DNA of 17,234 nt from Candidatus Parcubacteria bacterium (GTDB taxonomy: Bacteria > Patescibacteriota > Patescibacteriia > Patescibacteriales > UBA12075). The position numbers and the translations under genes are program-made. The stretch spans positions 1 to 17,234 of the forward strand of contig JAGLJW010000055.1 of assembly GCA_023142215.1 (NCBI GenBank). The letters are read 5' to 3'. The notes under the pieces are model-generated. The model saw only the letters and a list, made by a program, of their open reading frames with translations, was not told the origin of the DNA and searched no databases. Positions within the stretch are counted from its first letter, which is position 1. Every line of letters starts with the position of its first letter. Of this stretch, positions 6,921 to 13,444 are shown piece after piece.

Positions 6921-9068
6921 ATGAAAACTATATTAAAAAAATACTTTGGATATGATGATTTTCGTCCATTGCAAGAAGAAATTATAAATAATGTCATTGC
7001 GAAAAATGACTCTTTTGTTTTAATGCCGACAGGCGGTGGTAAATCTTTGTGTTATCAACTTCCTGCAATTAAATTAAGTGGAATTACTTTAGTTGTTTCA
7101 CCACTTATTGCTTTAATGAAAGACCAGGTTGATTCTTTGCGAGCCAACGGAGTTGAAGCTGAATTTATTAACTCTAGTTTGTTGTCAAATCAGATTATAG
7201 ACATTTGCAATCGAGCAAGAGAAAATAAAATCAAAATTCTATATATCGCACCAGAAAGATTTGCCTTATTGCCTTTTCAAAACTTTTTAAAACAATTAAA
7301 TATTTCGTTAATTGCTATTGATGAAGCACATTGTATTAGTGAATGGGGTCATGATTTTAGACCAGATTATCGCAATTTAAATGAACTTAAAAGACTTTTT
7401 CCACAAGTTCCATTGATTGCTTTAACTGCGACTGCGACAAATAAAGTACGTCAAGATATTTTAAATCAGCTTAATTTAAATCAAGCTAAAACTTTTATTT
7501 CTAGTTTTGATAGAGAGAATTTGAATGTTTCGGTTATTGAAAAGAAAAAAGCTTTTCCAAAATTGGTAAATTTAGTAGATAAATATAAAAATGAATCTGT
7601 AATAATTTACTGTTTTTCAAGAAAAGAAACTGAAGAAATTGCAGAAAATTTAAAGTTAAATGGATATAACGCCGGTGCTTATCATGCAGGCCTGGAAACG
7701 AATAAACGAAAATTAGTTCAAGAGCTTTTTATAAAAGATCAGATTAATATAATTGTAGCAACGATTGCTTTTGGTATGGGAATTGATAAACCAGACGTAC
7801 GGCTAGTTGCACATTATACTTATCCAAAAACTCTTGAGGGCTATTATCAAGAAATAGGCAGAGCGGGCAGAGATGGACTTCCGAGTGAGTGCGTAATGTT
7901 TTATACTTATGCTGATACTCGTAAGCATGAATTTTTTATTAATCAAATTGAAAATGACAAAGAAAGACAACAGGCTCAGGAAAAATTGAATGAAGTTCTA
8001 AATTATGCAGAATTAACAACTTGCAGAAAAAAATATTTGCTTAAATATTTTGGCGAAAATTTAAAAAAAGATAATTGTCATTCTTGTGATATTTGTTTAA
8101 CAGAAGTTGAAATGTTTGATGCTACTGAAATTGTAAAAAAAATATTATCAGCAATTATTAGAACTGGAAATCGTTTTGGAAAAAATTATATTATTGATGT
8201 TTTACTTGGTAAGAAAGTCCAAAGAGTAAAAAGAAATAATCATGATAAGTTATCTGTTTTTGGGATTGTAAAAGATTTTACAGCCAACGAACTTGGTCAG
8301 ATTATTAATCATTTAAATAATCTTGATTATTCAATGAAATCTGATGGAACATATCCAACATTATCAATTACTCACAAGGGAGCAAATTTTTTACAAAGTG
8401 ATAACAGGCTTGAACTTCCAAAACAGAAAATTGATATTGTTGATAAAAAACAGACGCAAAAAGATAGTATTAATTATAATACAAAACTTTTTGAAATCTT
8501 ACGGAAAATTAGAAAAATTTTAGCAGAAGAAAATAATGTTCCGCCTTATGTTATTTTTAGTGATAAGAGCCTACAAGAAATGGCTTATTATTTTCCTAAT
8601 AATAAGGCTAATTTTAAACAAATTTCTGGAGTTGGTGAGTTGAAATTTAAAAAATTTGGTGATATTTTTATTGAAACAATTTCAGGATTTTCAGCAGAAA
8701 ATAATATTGAGCCAAAAGAAATTAATAATAAACCCATAAAAAAAATAAAAACAAAAGAAGTGAAAATTTATAAATCACAATATTATATTCAGACTAAAGA
8801 ACTATTGAAAAAGAAAATTTCAATTGATGCTATTGCTAAACGTCAAGACAAAAAACCAAACACAATTATAAAACATATTGAAAAATTAATTGATGCTGGT
8901 GAAAATTTAGATTTAGAATACTTAAAACTTCCCAGAGATAGGTATGAGAAAATTAAAAAAGGTTTTAATAAATTCGGAAACGAATTTTTAAAACCAGTCT
9001 TTGAATATTTTAACGGAGAATTTGATTATGACGAATTACAATTAGTCAGAGTTTTAATGCAAAGTTAA
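6921..9068 (+). CDS. recQ: ATP-dependent DNA helicase RecQ
   Basis: A full-length 715-residue RecQ, a 3'-5' helicase for recombinational repair and fork restart. The order is the helicase core with Walker A MPTGGGKS (35-42), DEAH (134-137), the ALTATAT motif (168-174) and EIGRAGRDG (311-319). Next comes the zinc-binding region with four cysteines (368, 386, 389, 392), a winged-helix RQC domain (about 400-490, with TGNRFGKNYIIDVLLGKK) and an HRDC domain (about 520-590, ISGVGELKFKKFG). Last is a C-terminal helix-turn-helix extension (about 620-710, 'HTH_40'-like) seen in a subset of RecQ proteins. A Shine-Dalgarno GAGG (6906-6909) lies 11 bases before the ATG. It is one of only two plus-strand genes here and is monocistronic. 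The 80-bp palindrome at 9241-9320 downstream may act as its terminator. Confidence 0.97.
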   Translation: MKTILKKYFGYDDFRPLQEEIINNVIAKNDSFVLMPTGGGKSLCYQLPAIKLSGITLVVSPLIALMKDQVDSLRANGVEAEFINSSLLSNQIIDICNRARENKIKILYIAPERFALLPFQNFLKQLNISLIAIDEAHCISEWGHDFRPDYRNLNELKRLFPQVPLIALTATATNKVRQDILNQLNLNQAKTFISSFDRENLNVSVIEKKKAFPKLVNLVDKYKNESVIIYCFSRKETEEIAENLKLNGYNAGAYHAGLETNKRKLVQELFIKDQINIIVATIAFGMGIDKPDVRLVAHYTYPKTLEGYYQEIGRAGRDGLPSECVMFYTYADTRKHEFFINQIENDKERQQAQEKLNEVLNYAELTTCRKKYLLKYFGENLKKDNCHSCDICLTEVEMFDATEIVKKILSAIIRTGNRFGKNYIIDVLLGKKVQRVKRNNHDKLSVFGIVKDFTANELGQIINHLNNLDYSMKSDGTYPTLSITHKGANFLQSDNRLELPKQKIDIVDKKQTQKDSINYNTKLFEILRKIRKILAEENNVPPYVIFSDKSLQEMAYYFPNNKANFKQISGVGELKFKKFGDIFIETISGFSAENNIEPKEINNKPIKKIKTKEVKIYKSQYYIQTKELLKKKISIDAIAKRQDKKPNTIIKHIEKLIDAGENLDLEYLKLPRDRYEKIKKGFNKFGNEFLKPVFEYFNGEFDYDELQLVRVLMQS

Positions 9069-9073
9069 ATAAC

Positions 9074-9104
9074 TATCATTACGAACAAATACATAGTAAA
9101 TCTC
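9074..9104 (+). repeat. Single arm of the palindromic repeat family, divergent
   Basis: The stretch begins TATCATTACGAACAAATACA and ends TAGTAAATCTC. It resembles the TGTCATTGCGAACGAATGTG-AAGCAATCT arm at 9885-9914, most differences being G-to-A or C-to-T. It shares the ACAAATAC-TAGTAA variant with the arm at 2705-2734. It sits six bases after the recQ stop and 20 bases before the full unit at 9125-9233, the same single-arm-plus-full-unit arrangement as at 2705-2857. Confidence 0.5.
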
Positions 9105-9124
9105 ATAGATTATGTACTTTTCCC

Positions 9125-9233
9125 TGTCATTGCGAGGAGTCGGAGCGACGTGGCAATCTCTCATTAATTAAGCAACTCTGCGTAATTCAACGAGATTGCC
9201 ACGTCGTCGCTTTAGCTCCTTCTCGCAATGACA
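9125..9233. repeat. Full palindromic repeat unit, TGTCATTGCGAG-type ends
   Basis: The ends TGTCATTGCGAG (9125-9136) and CTCGCAATGACA (9222-9233) are perfect 12-bp inverted repeats. The inner arms ACGTGGCAATCTC and GAGATTGCCACGT also pair, and the unit folds into one long hairpin with a variable loop. The left arm (9125-9160) recurs inside leuS at 14794-14829 with 35 of 36 bases the same. The right arm contains GGAGCTAAAGCGA and the loop contains GCAAC-TGC-TAATTC, both shared with the unit at 2747-2857. It is non-coding. Confidence 0.9.
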
Positions 9234-9240
9234 ATTATTT

Positions 9241-9320
9241 AAAGCGTGATAGAATTTTAAATCATAGCATTTAGATACGATCGTACACTAATGCTATGAT
9301 TTAAAATTTTATTATTCTTT
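9241..9320. terminator. 80-bp palindrome after recQ, possible bidirectional terminator
   Basis: The sequence is symmetric about 9280.5. The inner TACGATCGTA pairs fully, four pairs mismatch, then 17 consecutive pairs follow (the arms contain AATCATAGCATT), and the outermost 18 bases match at 14 positions. It could extrude as a cruciform or fold as a strong, A/U-rich hairpin in RNA. It is not related by sequence to the TGTCAT repeat family. Its position between convergent recQ and rsmA, with T-rich DNA on both sides, fits a bidirectional terminator. An origin or protein-binding palindrome is not excluded. Confidence 0.55.
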
Positions 9321-9377
9321 AAAGTTATTTTATATTTTATTATATTTTTTTATTTTATTTTATTTTATAATTATTAT
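9321..9377. other. A/T tract between recQ and rsmA
   Basis: These 57 bases contain a single G and no C, built mainly from TTTTAT words. No gene is present. It would make flexible, easily melted DNA beside the 80-bp palindrome. Confidence 0.6.
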
Positions 9378-10280
9378 TTACATAGTCTGATACAACTTTA
9401 TCCAATCATTAACAGATAATTCTTGGGCTCTGACTTTTTTATTAAAACCAGCTTTTTGTATTTTTTTTATTACTTCATCTTGAGAGATGTGATAGCCTCC
9501 AGCTAAATTCTTTTTTAACATTTTTCGTTTAGAGCTAAAACCATGTTTTACTAATCTGAAAAATTTTTTTTCATTTATTGTTTGATTAACGAGATTGCCG
9601 CACATTCGTTCGCAATGACAATTTATTTTGATTATTGCACTGTCAACTTTTGGGGATGGATAAAAGTTTTCTTTTGGAACTTTGAATAGTATTTTAGGAT
9701 TTGCATAAAATTGAACAGAAACAGCTAGTAAACTCATTTTTCCAGGAATGGCAGTAATGCGTTCGGCTACTTCTTTTTGAAGCATTAATGTTAGAGATTT
9801 TGGTTTGTTTTCAGTACTTAAAAATTTACGAAGAAAAACTGAAGTAATATTGTATGGAAGATTTGCTACAATTTTATAACAATCTGTCATTGCGAACGAA
9901 TGTGAAGCAATCTTGTTTTTATTGTCTATTATAAGATTGTCGCAGTCGTTTTCATTTCTTCGCAATGACAAGTCAAGAATATTTTCATTTAAAACTTTTA
10001 CGTTTTTAATATTTTGTTTTTTTAATCTAATTTTTAGTACCTCCGCTAATTTATCATCAAGTTCAACCGTAATTACTTTTTTTACTTTTTTTGCTAATCT
10101 TTCTGTTAAAAACCCCAAGCCTGGTCCAATTTCTAGCACTGTATCATCTTTATTTAAATCAGCTTTTTCAATTATATTATCATAGATGTCCTTGTTAATT
10201 AAAAAATTTTGCCCTTTTGAACGAGCTGGTTTTATATTGTATTTATTACAGAGATTTATTGTTTTGTTTTGAATATCCAT
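9378..10280 (-). CDS. rsmA: 16S rRNA dimethyladenosine transferase RsmA (KsgA)
   Basis: A 300-residue RsmA/KsgA, which dimethylates the two adjacent adenosines near the 3' end of 16S rRNA during small-subunit maturation. The N-terminus PARSKGQNFLINKDI, the SAM-binding loop VLEIGPGLGFLTE (48-60), the catalytic NLPYN (140-144) and FYPSPKVDSAII (207-217) are all present. Two stretches do not belong to the family and are encoded by palindromic repeat DNA: residues about 104-132 (containing LSLRRNENDCD and KIASHSFAMTD) and about 220-230 (NCHCERMCGNL). Both lie in loops that vary in length in the family, outside the conserved motifs, so the enzyme is probably active. The start codon overlaps the stop of the upstream Cys-rich gene (TAATG) with a GGAAGG Shine-Dalgarno, indicating translational coupling. 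Confidence 0.96.
   Translation of the reverse strand: MDIQNKTINLCNKYNIKPARSKGQNFLINKDIYDNIIEKADLNKDDTVLEIGPGLGFLTERLAKKVKKVITVELDDKLAEVLKIRLKKQNIKNVKVLNENILDLSLRRNENDCDNLIIDNKNKIASHSFAMTDCYKIVANLPYNITSVFLRKFLSTENKPKSLTLMLQKEVAERITAIPGKMSLLAVSVQFYANPKILFKVPKENFYPSPKVDSAIIKINCHCERMCGNLVNQTINEKKFFRLVKHGFSSKRKMLKKNLAGGYHISQDEVIKKIQKAGFNKKVRAQELSVNDWIKLYQTM
9591..9621 (-). repeat. Palindromic-repeat arm inside rsmA (C-terminal insertion)
   Basis: On the minus strand this 31-bp piece reads TTGTCATTGCGAACGAATGT, then GCGGCAATCTC. It matches the arm at 9885-9914 at 27 of 30 bases. It is translated in frame as NCHCERMCGNL (residues 220-230). Only one arm is present. Confidence 0.85.
9885..9970 (-). 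repeat. Full palindromic repeat unit inside rsmA
   Basis: The perfect inverted ends TGTCATTGCGAA (9885-9896) and TTCGCAATGACA (9959-9970) enclose inner arms AAGCAATCTTG and AAGATTGTCGC around an AT-rich loop. The 86-bp unit lies inside rsmA, is fully open in the coding frame and encodes residues about 104-132. The two arms are read as LSLRRNENDCD and ASHSFAMTD. Confidence 0.9.
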
Positions 10281-10798
10281 TAATTTTTCCTTCCAGCTAT
10301 AAAGAAATCACTAAGCCACATTACAAATTTTTCGCTAGTATCAAGTTTACCTATACAACCACTACAGCCACCAGGTGTTGCTAATACTCCATTATCCATT
10401 TGTGTCATACTCATGCCAGCAGCAATTATATCATCACCCATTTTATAGCCAGCCATTCCAGTTGCGGTTTGTGAAAATAAGGCCATAGTACCCATTCCTC
10501 CAGCCTGCATTCCACTAATTTCAGAATACATAGCACAAGTAGCAACGTCTTTAGTTATGCACAATGTTCCTCCTGCACAGCAAGTGCATGTTGGGGTACA
10601 ACAAGATTGTATGCATTGTATTTGAGTTGTGCCAATAAGTCCAATTTGATATGCTCCACCACCCGATGCTTTTGCTTGTTTGGCAAGTATATTCCATCTT
10701 GCCTCTAATGCTATTTTAGGAATAAAGTAAATTCCAATAATTAGTAGAAAGCAAAATCCGCTTATTGAAAATATTTTTAATAGTTTTTTATTTGTCAT
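10280..10798 (-). CDS. Cys-rich membrane-anchored protein, unknown function
   Basis: A 172-residue protein that I cannot assign to a family. It has one N-terminal transmembrane or uncleaved signal segment (about residues 6-30), then a segment rich in Gly, Met and Cys. There are 11 cysteines, seven of them between residues 62 and 80 in QCIQSCCTPTCTCCAGGTLC, plus a CSGC pair (145-148). The C-terminal part, TSEKFVMWLSDFFIAGR, is amphipathic. If the bulk is outside the membrane, as the short positive N-terminus suggests, the cysteines would form disulfides; if inside, they could bind metal. It overlaps rsmA by one base (TAATG) and follows the repeat-module protein by 30 bases, so it is probably translated with rsmA. 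Its start has no Shine-Dalgarno, but a TATAAT lies seven bases upstream. Confidence 0.65.
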   Translation of the reverse strand: MTNKKLLKIFSISGFCFLLIIGIYFIPKIALEARWNILAKQAKASGGGAYQIGLIGTTQIQCIQSCCTPTCTCCAGGTLCITKDVATCAMYSEISGMQAGGMGTMALFSQTATGMAGYKMGDDIIAAGMSMTQMDNGVLATPGGCSGCIGKLDTSEKFVMWLSDFFIAGRKN

Positions 10799-10805
10799 AT
10801 AATTT

Positions 10806-10811
10806 ATTATA
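10806..10811 (-). promoter_or_regulatory. Possible -10 box before the Cys-rich gene/rsmA pair
   Basis: A perfect TATAAT on the minus strand ends seven bases before the ATG at 10798, in the 30-base gap after the upstream gene. There is no good -35. If used, it would give a leaderless transcript of the Cys-rich gene and rsmA, the same arrangement as the TATAAT before the gene at 2657. Confidence 0.3.
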
Positions 10812-10828
10812 AAATGATTAATATAATT

Positions 10829-11725
10829 CTATAAATTATCTAGTTTCCAACTGTCACCCACTTCAATCAAATAAAATTTAACATCAACCTTTCCATCTTG
10901 AAAATAAAAATAATTAGTATAAACTCTTTTATTATCTTCCGTATAAGAATATTTAGAACCCATTAAGATATTGCCAAGCGTAAATTTTGATTCCGAACCT
11001 AGATAATCCATTGAATAGTTAATTGATTTTTGCATCTTGGAGGTAAAATAGCTTAGAGTTTTATTCTTGTTGTTAGCGATAATTGCTTTTCCGACATTTT
11101 TCATAACTTGATCGGCTGACTCTTTTTCTGGGGGTTGAGGTTTAGGTAGTGGCTGTGGTTTATTGATTTTAATTTCTCCAACTAAAAATGTAGACAAATC
11201 GACATTAGTTATTCCAATACCTAATTTTCTCATTACCTCAAAAGCATCACTAGGTCTACCTAAAAAATATCTTTTAGCATCTTTTGGGTTAATATACCAT
11301 GCTTCTCCGTTTTTTTCAACCTGTAAGAATATTTTCCCCAGATATTTACTAGCAAAATCTAAATCAAAGATTATTTTTCCTTCACCATAAGGATTATAAC
11401 CACTTATCATTTCTTCTGCGTCATTATAACCATCAGAATCTGTATCTGTTAATTTTAAGTAATCAATGAAAGAAGTCATTTCTCCAATTTCTATTTTTAA
11501 CAAATCATTGTTTGTAATGCCTATTCCAAATTTTTTCATTATTTCAAAAGCATCAGCTGGACGACCTAAAAAATATCTTTTAGTATCATTTGGATTAATA
11601 TACCAAGCCTCCCCATTTTGTTCTACTTGTAATAGGATGTTGCCTAAAAGTCTTTGTGGTAGTGTTTCAGCACTTATTGTGAGAGGGAGAAAAATGAATA
11701 ATAATGTTAATATTTTGTATTTCAT
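10829..11725 (-). CDS. Secreted protein with duplicated YFLGRP modules and a TSP3-like Ca-binding motif
   Basis: A protein of 298 residues from the chosen start. The signal peptide MKYKILTLLFIFLPLTISA is followed by two copies of a roughly 50-residue module with 39 of 50 residues identical. Each holds NGEAWYINP, KRYFLGRP and DAFE-M, and ends GIGITN-DL. Between them is DTDSDGYNDAEE, a thrombospondin-type-3/dockerin-like Ca-binding Asp motif. A Pro/Lys linker (KPQPLPKPQPPEK) leads to a C-terminal domain of about 95 residues resembling the NTF2/DUF4878 type, which is uncertain. The protein is probably surface-exposed or extracytoplasmic. An upstream ATG at 11740 adds five residues but lies in the end of the palindromic unit at 11735-11839, so I prefer the ATG that starts a canonical signal peptide. 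No Shine-Dalgarno is seen. The Cys-rich gene follows 30 bases downstream. Confidence 0.8.
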   Translation of the reverse strand: MKYKILTLLFIFLPLTISAETLPQRLLGNILLQVEQNGEAWYINPNDTKRYFLGRPADAFEIMKKFGIGITNNDLLKIEIGEMTSFIDYLKLTDTDSDGYNDAEEMISGYNPYGEGKIIFDLDFASKYLGKIFLQVEKNGEAWYINPKDAKRYFLGRPSDAFEVMRKLGIGITNVDLSTFLVGEIKINKPQPLPKPQPPEKESADQVMKNVGKAIIANNKNKTLSYFTSKMQKSINYSMDYLGSESKFTLGNILMGSKYSYTEDNKRVYTNYFYFQDGKVDVKFYLIEVGDSWKLDNL

Positions 11726-11734
11726 GGTTGTATT

Positions 11735-11839
11735 TGTCATCTTGAGCGAACGAATGTGAGTCGAAAGATCCCGTTATGGATGCGATGTCACTTAATTTTC
11801 GAGATCCTTCAACTACGCTTTGCTTCGTTCAGGATGACA
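11735..11839. repeat. Palindromic repeat unit, TGTCATCTTGAGCG-type ends
   Basis: The ends TGTCATCTTGAGCG (11735-11748) and CGTTCAGGATGACA (11826-11839) are inverted with two mismatches. The inner arms around GAAAGATCCCG and CGAGATCCTTC pair imperfectly. The 105-bp unit nearly fills the gap between the MFS gene and the secreted-protein gene and touches the latter's 5' end. Confidence 0.85.
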
Positions 11840-11858
11840 GTGTTGTAATGTGAAATTT

Positions 11859-13013
11859 TTATAAGAAATTAATGAATAAGCTTGCTAAAGCAGCAAGAGC
11901 AAATGTCCAATTAAGACCAAAGCTAGAAACTATTATAATTACAAAAGCAAGCATAAACATTTTACCAAAACTAACTGCTATTTCTTTTAAACCTGTATAT
12001 TCATCAACGAAATGACCGCGATCTGCCATAAGTTCATAATTTAAGGCATCAAACGGAGTGTCTTTAAATATTTTTGCAATATTGTGATAAACTCCCACTG
12101 CAAAAATTTGCATAGAAGTTAAAACAAAAATCTTTCCAACCCATCCAATTGCATATAATGCACTTCCCCAATGAATCATTTTTCTTTTATTCATTGTGTC
12201 CGTATATTTTCCAACAATAAGTTGTATAAATACAGTTACAAAAACAATTAACGAGGATAAACCACCAACGACTACATAATTTTCATTAAGTAATTGCCAA
12301 ATAAAAATTGGCCAAATAATTATACCCACAACACTTTCTGCACCATTAGCCATGTTGGAATAAACCAATCTTCTATTTTCTTTAGCAAAAAAATGTTTCC
12401 AAGTTTCAAAATATCCCCACGAATAACGCTCATAAGTTCTTGGTAATTTTAAATATGCAAAAATTGAACTTAAATATGTTGCAATTGCTAAAATAAAAAC
12501 CACCGAATATCCATAATAAGCTAATAAAAATCCCGAAATTAGAGGCATTAAAACACTTAATGTTGTACGAGAAGCCCACATCATGCTTATTCCTTTTCCT
12601 CTATTTGACTTATCAGTAAATTTTGCAAGGTCAGTACCAAAAGGAAGCCAGAATAATGTACGACCAATTGTTAAAAAAAACAAAGCTAATCCTGAGTATA
12701 AAATAATATCATCTTTTAAGAAAAATAATGAAATATAATAAGCCGAAAAAAAGAAAACACTAATCTGCAAAGATCGTCTAAGTCCAAATTTGTTCAAAAA
12801 TCTAACACCAAATGGCAAGAAAAAACTATAAATAATTTGACTTGTTAAATAAAAATAAAAAACATACTCTATTTTTCCACCATATTGAATCATTAAGTAT
12901 ATAGGTAAAAACAATCCAATTAAACCATTACCAACATGCTGAATCATGCGACCTGTAAAGAGCGTCATAAACCCAGGAGAAAAATGGCTTGATTTTAAGT
13001 AGTGAATATTCAT
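11859..13013 (-). CDS. Major facilitator superfamily transporter
   Basis: A 384-residue polytopic membrane protein with about 11-12 hydrophobic helices, the usual MFS size and density. MFS-like loops are visible: GVRFLNKFGLRRSL (69-82) after the second helix, RGKGISMMWASR (138-149), and a second-half motif-A variant GKYTDTMNKRK (268-278). A cytoplasmic middle loop, PRTYERYSWGYFETWKHFF (191-209), separates the two halves. The substrate cannot be read; export of a drug-like or metabolic compound is a family default only. The C-terminus ends abruptly at ASLFINFL, with no cytoplasmic tail. The start lies seven bases from the inverted-repeat cassette at 13021-13444, which separates it from leuS. 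No Shine-Dalgarno is seen. Confidence 0.85.
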   Translation of the reverse strand: MNIHYLKSSHFSPGFMTLFTGRMIQHVGNGLIGLFLPIYLMIQYGGKIEYVFYFYLTSQIIYSFFLPFGVRFLNKFGLRRSLQISVFFFSAYYISLFFLKDDIILYSGLALFFLTIGRTLFWLPFGTDLAKFTDKSNRGKGISMMWASRTTLSVLMPLISGFLLAYYGYSVVFILAIATYLSSIFAYLKLPRTYERYSWGYFETWKHFFAKENRRLVYSNMANGAESVVGIIIWPIFIWQLLNENYVVVGGLSSLIVFVTVFIQLIVGKYTDTMNKRKMIHWGSALYAIGWVGKIFVLTSMQIFAVGVYHNIAKIFKDTPFDALNYELMADRGHFVDEYTGLKEIAVSFGKMFMLAFVIIIVSSFGLNWTFALAALASLFINFL

Positions 13014-13020
13014 GTTTAAA

Positions 13021-13444
13021 AAGATTTAAGATTTAGGAATTAAGATTTAAGAATGTTTTTGATTTTTTAATTAAACCTTGCAAAAGAGCATGTGTGTTAT
13101 TTGATATTTCTGCTATTTTATTAAAAATATTTTCATTTAAATATCCAACATCTCTTGCTATTAATAATTGATTTTTTAATTCTGTCATAGAACCTTGAGC
13201 TAAATAATAAAACTGTATTTTTTCCTTATAGCCTTTTCTGCCAAAACCTTCTGCGACATTTGAAGTGATAGAAATACTACAACGTCTCATTTGACTTACT
13301 AATCCAAAAATTTCGTCTCTGGGGAAATCTTTTGTAACTTTATAAATTTCTAAAACTAATTTATGACCTTCTTTCCAAACCAAAAGGTCAGTAAAGGTTT
13401 TAATTTTATTATTCATAAATCTTAATTCCTAAATCTTAAATCTT
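13021..13444. mobile_element. Inverted-repeat cassette carrying a four-helix-bundle gene
   Basis: A 34-bp inverted repeat (13021-13054 and 13411-13444, 33 of 34 bases complementary) encloses the four-helix-bundle gene. The outer 28 bases match perfectly and consist of four 7-base words: AAATCTT, AATTCCT, AAATCTT, AAATCTT (right arm). The left arm encodes the last six residues and stop of the gene. The right arm abuts its ATG, supplies an AGGA Shine-Dalgarno candidate and overlaps two bases of the leuS stop. A TTTAA word lies just outside each end and may be a target duplication, though this is weak. S23/IVP-family genes are known inside 23S rRNA intervening sequences bounded by inverted repeats. 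A mobile cassette is therefore a reasonable inference, but no transposase is present. Confidence 0.6.
13033..13416 (-). CDS. Four-helix-bundle protein (S23/IVP-like)
   Basis: A 127-residue all-helical protein with the family signature: DLLVWKEGHKLVLEIYKV (10-27), TKDFPRDEIFGLVSQMRR (28-45), then CSISITSNVAEGFGR (46-60), and later YYLAQGSMTELKNQLLIARD. These proteins form pentameric four-helix bundles. They are encoded in 23S rRNA intervening sequences and, in a relative (Avd), help reverse transcriptases of diversity-generating retroelements. The function of solitary copies is unknown. No reverse transcriptase or rRNA is in the window. The gene is wedged between leuS (26-base gap) and the MFS gene (19-base gap) on the same strand and is bounded by the inverted repeats at 13021-13054 and 13411-13444. 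Its final residues FLNLNS are encoded by repeat DNA. Confidence 0.9.
   Translation of the reverse strand: MNNKIKTFTDLLVWKEGHKLVLEIYKVTKDFPRDEIFGLVSQMRRCSISITSNVAEGFGRKGYKEKIQFYYLAQGSMTELKNQLLIARDVGYLNENIFNKIAEISNNTHALLQGLIKKSKTFLNLNS

Noticed and set aside
9913..10185. Plus-strand open frame of 90 codons opposite rsmA
   Set aside because: Antisense shadow; Phe/Ser-rich product typical of the reverse of AT-rich coding DNA.
11726..11740. Upstream ATG (MTNTT) as the start of the secreted-protein gene
   Set aside because: It lies at the end of the palindromic repeat unit; the next ATG begins a canonical signal peptide.
11163..11759. Two plus-strand open frames opposite the secreted-protein gene
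   Set aside because: They mirror each other only because the minus-strand gene has duplicated modules; no signals of their own.
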